The translations under genes were made by a program, and so were the position numbers. This document shows positions 35,409-42,596 of a stretch of 64,000 bases of DNA, piece after piece. The stretch lies in contig NZ_JFCB01000017.1 of NCBI RefSeq assembly GCF_000725125.1, positions 93,974 through 157,973 on the forward strand. The letters are read 5' to 3'. Every line of letters starts with the position of its first letter. Within the stretch, counting starts at the first letter, position 1. Source of the stretch: Streptomyces toyocaensis. Lineage in GTDB: Bacteria > Actinomycetota > Actinomycetes > Streptomycetales > Streptomycetaceae. Below the pieces are notes generated by a model that was not told the origin of the DNA, made no database searches, and was given only the letters and a program-made list of their open reading frames with translations.

Positions 35409-36314
35409 TCAGCAGCCGTCCTTGGCGGCGGCGACCGCCTTCAAGCGGTCCAGGACGCGTGCCGTCGCCGGGATGCGCAGGTGCTCGGGGAGGACGTAGG
35501 CGGAGATCTTGCGCCGTGAGACGGGACGGAGCGGCCGGCCGGCGACCTTCGGGTGGCGCATGAAGTTCAGGACGAGCGACGGGAGCATGGCCACCCCCAG
35601 CCCCTCCGCGACCAGGCTCTGCACGGCGAGGTTGTCGTCGGTCATGAAGGCGACGTCGGGGACGAACCCCTCCTCCGCGCACTCGTGGAGCAGGTTCGCC
35701 CGGCAGCGCGGGCAGCCGGCGATCCAGCGCTCCCCGGCCAGGTCGGTGAGCCGGACCGCGCGCCGCCGGGCCAGCGGGTGCCCGGCCGGCAGCAGCACGG
35801 TCAGCTGGTCCTCCAGGAGCGGTATCTCCACCGGCCCCTCCGGCACCTGTTCGTGCAGTCCGGGATAGGTGAACGCCAGCGCTATGTCGCACTCGCCCCG
35901 GGTGAGCCGCCGCAGCGACTCGGGCGGTTCGTTCTCCAGCAGGTCGACGCGCAGGGCGGGGTGGTCGACCGTCAGCCGGGCCAGGGTCTCGGGCACGAGG
36001 GTGGAGTTGGCGCTGGGGAACGCGCACAGCCTGACCCGTCCGGCGCGCAGCCGCGTGAGGGCGTTCATCTGCTCCTGGGCGGCGGACATGGCGTCGAGGA
36101 TGGCGGAGGTGTGCCGGGCCAGTGCCTCACCGGCCTCGGTGAGCCGCAGCCCGCGGCCCACCCGGACGAACAGGGCGGAGCCGGTGTCCCGTTCCAGGGC
36201 CTTCATCTGCTGTGTGATCGCCGGCTGGGTGTAGCCGAGGACACGCGCGGCGGCCGAGTAGGAGCCGGTCCTGACCACCTCGTGGAACGTCTTGATGTGC
36301 CGGGAATCGAACAC
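35409..36314 (-). CDS. LysR family transcriptional regulator
   Basis: This 301-residue regulator has an N-terminal winged helix (HIKTFHEVVRTGSYSAAARV and TQPAITQQMKALE) and a C-terminal periplasmic-binding-like effector domain with a Cys pair in IAGCPRCRANLL. It sits upstream of cysteine dioxygenase and the YeiH transporter on the same strand, an order reminiscent of the enterobacterial yeiE-yeiH pair. The start is GTG at 36314, six bases after a TATGAT box, so the mRNA is probably leaderless. Confidence 0.9.
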   Translation of the reverse strand: MFDSRHIKTFHEVVRTGSYSAAARVLGYTQPAITQQMKALERDTGSALFVRVGRGLRLTEAGEALARHTSAILDAMSAAQEQMNALTRLRAGRVRLCAFPSANSTLVPETLARLTVDHPALRVDLLENEPPESLRRLTRGECDIALAFTYPGLHEQVPEGPVEIPLLEDQLTVLLPAGHPLARRRAVRLTDLAGERWIAGCPRCRANLLHECAEEGFVPDVAFMTDDNLAVQSLVAEGLGVAMLPSLVLNFMRHPKVAGRPLRPVSRRKISAYVLPEHLRIPATARVLDRLKAVAAAKDGC

Positions 36315-36320
36315 CGGGGC

Positions 36321-36326
36321 ATCATA
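36321..36326 (-). promoter_or_regulatory. -10 box of the LysR gene
   Basis: On the minus strand TATGAT is followed six bases later by the GTG start, a close match to the consensus -10 and to leaderless spacing. Confidence 0.55.
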
Positions 36327-36374
36327 AGCAGCTTTTGGGGGGCCGCCGCCGCCCGGCCGCGCGGGCCGTGTCCC

Positions 36375-37187
36375 TCACGGCTTGCGGGCCACCGCCCCGT
36401 ACAGCGAGATCACGGCGTTCTCGTCGGTGCTCTCCCCGTCGGCGAGCTCGGGACGCCAGTCGGTCACCTGCACGAGACCGGGCTCGACGAGCTCCAGTCC
36501 CTCGAAGAAACGCGCGATCTCCGCCCGCGTGCGGGGTGCGAGGGTGACGCCGCCCGCCTGGTACATCGCCACCCCGCGGCCGACCGCCTCCGGGTCGAAG
36601 TCGGCGGTGAGCTGGGACAGCACCAGGAAGCTGCCGGGAGGAAGGGCGTCGACGAGGCGCGCCACCAGGGCGTAGGGGTCGTCCTCGTCGCCGAGGAAGT
36701 GCGTCAGCGCCACGAGGGACAGGGCCACCGGCCGGGTGAGGTCCAGGCTCTCGCGGGCCTGCCGCAGGATGCGCTCCGGCTCGCGCACGTCGGCCTGCAC
36801 GTAGGCGGTGACGCCCTCGGGGGTGCTGCGCAGCAGCGCCTCCGCGTGCTTCAGGACGATGGGGTCGTTGTCGGTGTAGACGACGCGGGACTCCGGCGCG
36901 ACCCGCTGGGCCAGCTGGTGCAGATTGGGTTCGGTGGGGATGCCCGTGCCGATGTCCAGGTACTGCCTCACGCCCGCCCTGCCGGCCAGCCACCGGGTGA
37001 CGCGCTGCATGAACCAGCGGTTGGTACGGGCGACGTGCTGGGCCGTGCCGTCGAGGCTCATGATCCGGCGGCCCAGGTCCTCGTCGACGGGGTAGTTGTC
37101 CTTGCCGCCGAGGAACCAGTCGTAGACCCGGGCCGGATGCGGCCTGGAGGTGTCGATCCGTGCGGCGAGGGGTTCGGTCCCGGTCAT
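36375..37187 (-). CDS. SAM-dependent methyltransferase (DUF574 family)
   Basis: This 270-residue protein belongs to the actinobacterial DUF574/Methyltransf_19 family. It begins DTSRPHPARVYDWFLGGKDNY-like sequence near residue 10 and has motif I QYLDIGTGIPTEPNLHQ, the acidic loop VVYTDNDPIV and VALSLVALTHFL. The substrate is unknown; Streptomyces genomes carry many copies. The ATG at 37187 is fixed by GGGGAGG upstream. A tandem repeat at 37219-37259 lies in its promoter region. Confidence 0.88.
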   Translation of the reverse strand: MTGTEPLAARIDTSRPHPARVYDWFLGGKDNYPVDEDLGRRIMSLDGTAQHVARTNRWFMQRVTRWLAGRAGVRQYLDIGTGIPTEPNLHQLAQRVAPESRVVYTDNDPIVLKHAEALLRSTPEGVTAYVQADVREPERILRQARESLDLTRPVALSLVALTHFLGDEDDPYALVARLVDALPPGSFLVLSQLTADFDPEAVGRGVAMYQAGGVTLAPRTRAEIARFFEGLELVEPGLVQVTDWRPELADGESTDENAVISLYGAVARKP

Positions 37188-37218
37188 GTGCGCCTCCCCG
37201 GCCGCTCGGTGTCCTCTG

Positions 37219-37259
37219 TGTCCCGTGGGAATGATCATGTGTCCCGGTGGGAATGATCA
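37219..37259. repeat. Two direct repeats upstream of the DUF574 gene
   Basis: TGTCCCGTGGGAATGATCA and TGTCCCGGTGGGAATGATCA follow each other with a 21-base period, two helical turns. The position, about 30-70 bases before the methyltransferase start, suits a regulator binding site. Confidence 0.55.
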
Positions 37260-37333
37260 CGATCCTCGCAGGGCGCCGGGTCCGGCGACAGGCGACTACC
37301 GGCCGACCGTGGCCGGTTCACTGCCGTTGGTCC

Positions 37334-37960
37334 TCACCCGGGACGGGGGGCGGCGGCCAGGCCCGACAGCAGGACGCGGGTGAAGCCGTGCACCCACTCC
37401 TCGTCGGCCGGCTCCGCGCTGACCAGCGTGCGGTGCACCACCGCGCCGGCCACCATGTCGAAGATCAGGTCGACCGTGCGGGCCGCCTCACCGGCGTCGG
37501 GCTCCGGCGGCAGCTCACCCCGTTCCTGGGCGCGGGCCCGGCCCGCGAGGACGAGACGCTTCTGCCGGTCGACGATCGAGGCGCGGATGCGCTCCCGCAG
37601 GGCCTCGTCCCTCGTCGACTCCGCGACCACGGCCATCAGCCCGCTCCTGGCCTCCGGGCGGGCCAGGATCGCGGCGAACTGGAGCACCACACCCTCGATG
37701 TCGGCGGCCAGGGAGCCGCGGTCGGGCAGGCTCAGTTCGTCGAACAGCTCCGCGACCGCGTCCACGACCAGTTCGTTCTTGCCCGCCCAGCGCCGGTAGA
37801 GGGTCGTCTTGGCGACCCCGGCACGGACCGCCACGTCCCCCAACGTGAGCCTGGACCAGCCGAGTTCGACCAGAGCCTGACGCGTCGCGGCCAGGATCGC
37901 GGCGTTCGCCGCGGCGCTGCGCGGGCGCCCGGTGCGACTGGCGGGGGTGCGGCTCTGCAT
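37334..37960 (-). CDS. TetR family transcriptional regulator
   Basis: This 208-residue regulator has an N-terminal Arg/Ser-rich tail, then SRLTLGDVAVRAGVAKTTLYRRWAG as the helix-turn-helix, followed by a TetR_C-type ligand domain (DRGSLAADIEGVVLQFAAIL). The ATG at 37960 is six bases after TATCGT on the minus strand, which suggests a leaderless transcript. It is divergent from the thioredoxin-TPR gene, but 240 bases separate the starts. The ligand and targets are unknown. Confidence 0.9.
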   Translation of the reverse strand: MQSRTPASRTGRPRSAAANAAILAATRQALVELGWSRLTLGDVAVRAGVAKTTLYRRWAGKNELVVDAVAELFDELSLPDRGSLAADIEGVVLQFAAILARPEARSGLMAVVAESTRDEALRERIRASIVDRQKRLVLAGRARAQERGELPPEPDAGEAARTVDLIFDMVAGAVVHRTLVSAEPADEEWVHGFTRVLLSGLAAAPRPG

Positions 37961-37966
37961 GGCACG

Positions 37967-37972
37967 ACGATA
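37967..37972 (-). promoter_or_regulatory. -10 box of the TetR gene
   Basis: Minus-strand TATCGT lies six bases before the ATG at 37960 and defines a likely leaderless start. Confidence 0.4.
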
Positions 37973-38199
37973 ACCGGGGGATACCGGGCGGTCGGTGGTG
38001 AGAGAGATCACGGGGGCGGGGTCCCGCGCGGGCCCCGATCGGAGTTACGCTACGGCTCGTAGCGAAAGCACCCGTGACCCGGCGTGCCCGAGCGACGACC
38101 ACCGGCGCGGGGTGGGGACCCCGGCGCCAACACCACACGTACGCCTGGGTTTCCCGGGTGCTTTTCACACACGCGCGCAGTACGGGGGAGGATAGGCGC

Positions 38200-39177
38200 A
38201 TGCAGCCACGGAACATGTCCATGAGCGGAGTCGTCGACCTCGCCGCGGTGAAGGCGGCCCAGGAGGCCAAGGCGAAGGCGGAGCAGGCGCGCGCCGAAAC
38301 GGCCCGGCAGGGCGGCGGGGGCGCCGTCTCCCCGGCCGATCTCGTCATCGACGTCGACGAGGCCGGCTTCGAGCGCGACGTCCTGCAGCGGTCCACCGAG
38401 GTCCCGGTCGTCATCGACTTCTGGGCCGAGTGGTGCGAGCCCTGCAAGCAGCTGAGCCCCGTCCTGGAGCGGCTCACCGTCGAGTACAACGGGCGCATCC
38501 TCCTCGCCAAGATCGACGTCGACGCCAACCAGATGCTGATGCAGCAGTTCGGGATCCAGGGGATCCCGGCCGTCTTCGCGGTGGTGGCCGGGCAGGCGCT
38601 GCCGCTCTTCCAGGGAGCCGCGGGCGAGGCCCAGATCCGGCAGACCCTGGACCAGCTCGTGCAGGTCGGCGAGCAGCGCTTCGGCCTGACCGGTCTCACC
38701 GTCGACCCCGACGCGGAGCCGGGCGGGGTGGCCGCGGCCGCCCCGGCGGAGGCCGCCGGCCCCTACGACGCCCTGCTGGAGGCCGCCGTGCGGGCCCTGG
38801 ACAGCGGCGATCTCCCCGGTGCCGTCCAGGCGTACAAGAACGTGCTCGCGGACGACCCGGGCAACCCGGAGGCCACCCTGGGTCTCGCCCAGGCCGAACT
38901 GCTCCAGCGGGTGCAGGGCGCCGACCCGCAGCAGGTGCGCAAGGAGGCCGCCGAGAAGCCGGGGGACGCCGCCGCGCAGATCGCCGCCGCCGACCTGGAC
39001 CTGGTGGGCGGTCACGTCGAGGACGCCTTCGGCCGGCTCATCGAGACGGTGGGGCGCACCGCGGGCGACGACCGCGACGCCGTACGGGTGCGGCTGCTCG
39101 AGCTGTTCGAGGTGGTCGGCGCCGACGATCCGCGTGTGATCGCGGCGCGCCGGGCGCTGGCACGGGCCCTGTTCTGA
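38200..39177 (+). CDS. Thioredoxin-fold TPR protein (CnoX/YbbN-like)
   Basis: This 325-residue protein has a helical head, a thioredoxin domain at about residues 45-155 with active site WAEWCEPCKQ, and a C-terminal TPR-like region (YDALLEAAVRALDSGDLPGA..YKNVLADDPGN). The layout is that of CnoX (YbbN), a redox-linked holdase that protects proteins and hands them to chaperones. The ATG follows GGGGGAGGAT. It is a single gene, with a long non-coding region downstream. Confidence 0.9.
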   Translation: MQPRNMSMSGVVDLAAVKAAQEAKAKAEQARAETARQGGGGAVSPADLVIDVDEAGFERDVLQRSTEVPVVIDFWAEWCEPCKQLSPVLERLTVEYNGRILLAKIDVDANQMLMQQFGIQGIPAVFAVVAGQALPLFQGAAGEAQIRQTLDQLVQVGEQRFGLTGLTVDPDAEPGGVAAAAPAEAAGPYDALLEAAVRALDSGDLPGAVQAYKNVLADDPGNPEATLGLAQAELLQRVQGADPQQVRKEAAEKPGDAAAQIAAADLDLVGGHVEDAFGRLIETVGRTAGDDRDAVRVRLLELFEVVGADDPRVIAARRALARALF

Positions 39178-39262
39178 CCGGACCCGTAACCGGTTCGGAC
39201 CGGTTCGCCGGTCGGCCCCGGTCCGCGGGGCCCGTGTGACGGATTGGCTCACGGAGGCCGGT

Positions 39263-39300
39263 GCGGCCGCGCTTTACCAAATCTTGGTAATCGCGGCCGC
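39263..39300. repeat. 38-base composite inverted repeat
   Basis: An outer perfect 9-bp arm (GCGGCCGCG with CGCGGCCGC) encloses an inner perfect 7-bp arm (TTACCAA with TTGGTAA) around ATC. The outer part is pure GC and the inner part AT-rich, more like an operator inside a hairpin than a plain terminator. Confidence 0.6.
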
Positions 39301-39302
39301 TG

Positions 39303-39315
39303 TTACTGCGAGTAA
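39303..39315. promoter_or_regulatory. TTACT/AGTAA palindrome, site 1
   Basis: TTACT and AGTAA flank a GCG centre. The same half-sites recur at 39432-39445. It lies immediately after the 38-base inverted repeat. Confidence 0.5.
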
Positions 39316-39324
39316 GTCGCAGGC

Positions 39325-39356
39325 GTTGATCTGTCGGGTTCTGTCCACTGATCAAC
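39325..39356. promoter_or_regulatory. GTTGATC/GATCAAC inverted repeat
   Basis: Perfect 7-base arms flank an 18-base spacer between the two TTACT/AGTAA sites. The function is unknown. Confidence 0.4.
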
Positions 39357-39419
39357 AGTTTTGTACGGCACCTTCGGTGCACCGAGCGTCGCTGAGCGGG
39401 ACCGGCGGGCCGGTGCACG

Positions 39420-39446
39420 GTTACCCCGCCGTTACTAGCGAGTAAC
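39420..39446. promoter_or_regulatory. TTACT/AGTAA palindrome, site 2, with direct GTTAC repeat
   Basis: GTTACT and AGTAAC pair perfectly around AGCG (39431-39446). A further GTTAC at 39420 makes a direct repeat with an 11-base period, the layout bound by OmpR-family regulators such as MtrA. Confidence 0.5.
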
Positions 39447-39556
39447 GAACCCCCTTGTGCGGGCGGCGAGAATGCACCACGATCGGCCACGCTCGGTCCA
39501 TTACCCGTACCCCGACAGCCGGTCGGGACGCGGGAACTCCTGGGTCCCCACCGAGC

Positions 39557-39583
39557 AGAACCGGCGGCAGTGACGCCGGTTCT
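39557..39583 (+). other. Leader hairpin 1
   Basis: A perfect 10-bp stem (AGAACCGGCG with CGCCGGTTCT) has a 7-base loop GCAGTGA. There is no following T run. It may be part of a structured 5' leader of the DUF6230 operon, about 250 bases before its start. Confidence 0.5.
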
Positions 39584-39584
39584 A

Positions 39585-39622
39585 GGACAGGGGGGTCTTC
39601 GTCCGTCCGGCGAAGCCTGTCC
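39585..39622 (+). other. Leader hairpin 2 with bulge
   Basis: The arms GGACAGG and CCTGTCC enclose a second stem CTTCG/CGAAG, with a one-sided GGGGT bulge and a 9-base loop. It begins two bases after hairpin 1, so the two form a stacked pair. Confidence 0.5.
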
Positions 39623-39829
39623 AGCAGGGTTGTGCGTGATGCGTGTCAGGCGCGACCAGTGGTTGTCGCTCGGGGGTGATCGCCGGTGATTCGGGCGCGT
39701 GTTTCCGCGCCGCCGAGTGCGGGCGCTCTCCTTCCCGAGGACGTAGCACTTCTCCCATCCCTGCCCGGCTGAGCCGCCGTCTCCGGCGGTGAGTCAGGTC
39801 AGGAGATGTACGTCCGAGAAGGAGGAAAT

Positions 39830-40462
39830 ATGGAGTCCCAGGTGCGTGGCGGGACCAGATGGAAGCGGTTCGCTGTGGTCATGGTGCCCAGCGTCGCCGC
39901 CACGGCGTGCATAGGTGTCGCCCTCGCGCAGGGCGCCCTCGCGGCGTCGTTCAGCGTGTCGGGCCAGTCGTTCAAGGTCACCACGGACGAGCTGGTCGGT
40001 ACGGGCTTCTCGCAGTACGGCGCCCTTGACGAGGGGTACACCCTCTCCGGCCAGAAGACGGTTCACCCCGTCGCGGTCTCGGCGTTCAAGTCGGCGAGCA
40101 TCAAGAACATGTGTCAGTCGGTCGTCACCCCGAACATTCCGGTGCTCGGGAACGTCAGCCTGATGCTGCGTGCGGGTCAGAGCGAGCCGGTCGAGGCCAA
40201 GAACCTCTACATCGACGTCGCCGACTTGAACGCCGATGCGACGTTCACGAACATCGACATCGGTGTGGCCGCCAAGGACGCCGGCAAGGGTCCTGGCATG
40301 AAGGGCGGCGGCGAGCAGGCCAACCCCTACGGGTTCGCCCAGCAGGCCGAGAAGGCCGTCCTGAAGGACGTGAAGCAGACGGCGTGGGCGACCACCGCCG
40401 GAACCTTCAAGCTCAGCGGTCTGAAGATGTCGCTGTCGACGGGTGTCAAGGAGTGCTACTAA
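39830..40462 (+). CDS. Secreted or membrane-anchored DUF6230 family protein
   Basis: This 210-residue protein has a basic head and a hydrophobic segment (FAVVMVPSVAATACIGVAL, about residues 15-35) that can act as a signal or anchor. The rest is a predicted extracellular all-beta domain with ASFSVSGQSFKVTTDELVG and two Cys (NMCQSV and the terminal KECY) that could form a disulfide. AAGGAGG five bases before the ATG predicts very strong translation. It is followed by DUF6114 and a third exported protein. The role is unknown; families of this kind are restricted to actinobacteria. Confidence 0.85.
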   Translation: MESQVRGGTRWKRFAVVMVPSVAATACIGVALAQGALAASFSVSGQSFKVTTDELVGTGFSQYGALDEGYTLSGQKTVHPVAVSAFKSASIKNMCQSVVTPNIPVLGNVSLMLRAGQSEPVEAKNLYIDVADLNADATFTNIDIGVAAKDAGKGPGMKGGGEQANPYGFAQQAEKAVLKDVKQTAWATTAGTFKLSGLKMSLSTGVKECY

Positions 40463-40471
40463 GCACTCGCT

Positions 40472-40506
40472 GACGGGCGGGGGAGCCGGTGGCGCCCCCG
40501 CCCGTC
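40472..40506 (+). terminator. Intra-operon hairpin
   Basis: A perfect 12-bp stem (40472-40483 with 40495-40506) carries an extra GCC/GGC pair in its loop. It begins 10 bases after the DUF6230 stop and 74 bases before DUF6114. It may cap the 3' end of a short, abundant DUF6230 mRNA and let only part of transcription continue. Confidence 0.65.
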
Positions 40507-40579
40507 CACCTTCCCGCCGCGCCTTCACGCGCGGCGCACATCACCACCACAGCAAAGCCGTACCAGGGAGCTGTTTTCC

Positions 40580-41182
40580 ATGAGCGCCGAGACTCCTGCC
40601 GCCTCCGGCCAGTTCACCCGCCGCAGGCAGCAGTTCCGCGCCTGGCGGGGCGAACGGCCGTTCTGGGCCGGGCTGTTCGTCATGCTCGGCGGACTCCCCA
40701 TCGCCTACTTCCCGTACGCGAACCTCCAGATAGGACACCTGACGCTGGCGATGGCGACCACCGCGGGCGCCGGGTCCCTGATCATCGGTGTCCTGCTCGT
40801 CGTCCTCGGCGTCAGCCTCTGGTTCCAGAAGCACGTCCGGGTCTTCGCGGGTGTCGCGGCGATCCTGCTGGCGCTCGTGTCCATCCCCGTGTCCAACATC
40901 GGCGGCTTCCTGATCGGCTTCCTCCTCTCCCTGGTGGGCGGAGCGATGGCCGTGTCGTGGGCGCCGGGCGCACCGCCCGCGCAGGAGCCGCCGGCGGACG
41001 GGAACGGCCATGACGGCACACCGGAGGGCGTGACCGCCGACACCACCGCCCTGGAACCCGTCGAGGGCACCGCGGCGACGGGCGATGCGGGTCCCTCCCA
41101 GGGCCACGAGGTCCTGGGGGAGAACGATCTGTCAGGAACGAGCCCGGCGAACGGGGCGAACGGGAGGCACAGTGCCGGCTGA
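40580..41182 (+). CDS. DUF6114 membrane protein
   Basis: This 200-residue protein has a basic cytoplasmic head (RRRQQFRAWRGERPFW), four hydrophobic segments between about residues 25 and 130 with short loops, and an acidic Gly/Thr/Pro tail of about 65 residues. The FWAGLFVMLGGLPIAYFPY segment is typical of DUF6114. It lies between DUF6230 and a large exported protein whose start overlaps its end, an arrangement that recurs in Streptomyces. It may be a membrane organiser or export partner for the DUF6230 protein. Confidence 0.85.
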   Translation: MSAETPAASGQFTRRRQQFRAWRGERPFWAGLFVMLGGLPIAYFPYANLQIGHLTLAMATTAGAGSLIIGVLLVVLGVSLWFQKHVRVFAGVAAILLALVSIPVSNIGGFLIGFLLSLVGGAMAVSWAPGAPPAQEPPADGNGHDGTPEGVTADTTALEPVEGTAATGDAGPSQGHEVLGENDLSGTSPANGANGRHSAG

Positions 41183-42506
41183 CGAGGTGACCCACGGGAC
41201 TGAGGTGGACACGTCCCGTGTGAGAACCGGGCCGCGCCACGCGGCACCGAAGAAGCCGCTGTTCACCAGGTTCCACGTGCCGGCCGGGAAGGCGATCGCC
41301 ATCGCGGCGATGCCGACCGCCGTCCTCATGGGAATGGGCTTCACCCCGACGCTCGCCCAGGCCGACGACCAGCCGTCGTCGAAGAACCTCACGGCCGACG
41401 AGTTCAAGGAGTGCCTGGAGGCCGTCGAGGACGCGGAGAAGGGGGGCGCCACCGCGTCACCCACGCCGTCCGCCACGGCGAGCGGGAGCGCCGCCCCGGA
41501 CGAGGAGTCCTCGGCGGAGCCGACCCCGTCGGCCCCCGCGCAGGAGGCCCCGGACACGGGTACGGACGAGGCGACGGACCCTTCGCCGGATTCAGGTTCC
41601 GACGACGCGTCCGAGCCCGCGCCGACCCCCTCCGCGACCGCGGACGCACAGGCCGCCGAGGAGCAGACCGAGCCCGCGCCGGCTCCTTCGGAGACCGACC
41701 GCAATCTGCTCGAGGAGATCGGGGACGGCCTCAAGGACGTCTTCACCCCCGGGGAGGGCGAGGAGGAGGCGGCCCCGAGCCCCACCCCGACCGCCTCCGC
41801 CCCGGCCGCGGAGGAGACCGCAGCCGAGGAGACGGCCGGCGCCGCGGAGGAGACCGCCGGGAAGGCGGCCACCGAGGCGGCGAAGGACATCGCTCAGGAC
41901 GCCGCGGGCACGGCGTCGCCTGCGGCCGGTGCCACCGAGGAGGCGGCGGAGGAGCCCGCCGCCGAGGTGACAGCGACTCCCGGGGCCACCGCCTCGCCGA
42001 GCCCCTCCGAGACGTCCGGCGTCGACCTGGAGGACTGCCCGGTCGCCACGGACGCCGAGGGCGGGGTCGACAACAACGTCCCGCTGCCCGACGAGCCGTG
42101 GTTCCTGAACGCCAGCTCGCTGCTGCTGAAGGGCGCCGACTACAAGGGCATCGTCGAGGTACGGACGGCGAGCGGCACCACCAAGAAGGTGCTGAAGTAC
42201 GTCATATCCGACGGGACCGACATCGGTGACCTGCACCAGACGGTCAAGGACGAGCAGTCCGGCAAGACCTACCACGTGCAGGCCGCCAAGGGGTCGACGT
42301 CGACCATCCGCGACGGCGACACCGTGATGTACACCGAGAGCATCTCCGGCAACCTGCTCGGACTGATCCCGATCACGTTCGACCCGGAGCACCCGCCGCC
42401 GCTCAACATCCCGCTGATCTACTTCACCAACGTGAAGGTGCAGCAGGCCGGCCAGTTCGGCGGCACGCTGCACGTGCCCGGGCTGCACCAGTACGTCACC
42501 GACTGA
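41172..42506 (+). CDS. Exported Thr/Ala/Glu-rich stalk protein with C-terminal domain
   Basis: This 444-residue protein has a cytoplasmic head, a hydrophobic export segment (AIAIAAMPTAVLMGMG, about residues 45-62) and a roughly 230-residue low-complexity Ala/Glu/Pro/Thr/Ser stalk. A compact, non-repetitive domain of about 145 residues follows, from VDNNVPLPDEPWFLNASS to the end (VPGLHQYVTD). The GTG at 41172 follows GGGAGG and overlaps the DUF6114 gene by 11 bases, so the two are coupled. The stalk would carry the C-terminal domain through the cell wall. No family is recognised. Confidence 0.78.
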   Translation: MPADEVTHGTEVDTSRVRTGPRHAAPKKPLFTRFHVPAGKAIAIAAMPTAVLMGMGFTPTLAQADDQPSSKNLTADEFKECLEAVEDAEKGGATASPTPSATASGSAAPDEESSAEPTPSAPAQEAPDTGTDEATDPSPDSGSDDASEPAPTPSATADAQAAEEQTEPAPAPSETDRNLLEEIGDGLKDVFTPGEGEEEAAPSPTPTASAPAAEETAAEETAGAAEETAGKAATEAAKDIAQDAAGTASPAAGATEEAAEEPAAEVTATPGATASPSPSETSGVDLEDCPVATDAEGGVDNNVPLPDEPWFLNASSLLLKGADYKGIVEVRTASGTTKKVLKYVISDGTDIGDLHQTVKDEQSGKTYHVQAAKGSTSTIRDGDTVMYTESISGNLLGLIPITFDPEHPPPLNIPLIYFTNVKVQQAGQFGGTLHVPGLHQYVTD

Positions 42507-42533
42507 GCGCGCGCCGGACCCTCACGGGAGCCG

Positions 42534-42581
42534 CACGCACCGAGGGCGCCCCCTGTCCGCAGGGGGCGCCCTCGGTGCGTG
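42534..42581. terminator. Strong bidirectional terminator
   Basis: A perfect 22-bp stem (42534-42555 with 42560-42581) with a TCCG tetraloop lies between the convergent stalk-protein and pyk genes. It is the most stable hairpin I see in the window. Confidence 0.85.
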
Positions 42582-42596
42582 TCACGCGCCGTGCGG

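Larger units (their letters stand above)
39178..39829. other. 650-bp non-coding region rich in dyads
   Basis: No coding region is supported here. The stretch holds at least seven inverted repeats in 360 bases (39263-39622), described separately, then 200 bases with little visible structure, then a perfect AAGGAGG ribosome binding site for the DUF6230 gene at 39830. It probably contains the terminator of the thioredoxin-TPR gene, the operon promoter, binding sites and a long structured 5' leader. Confidence 0.7.
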
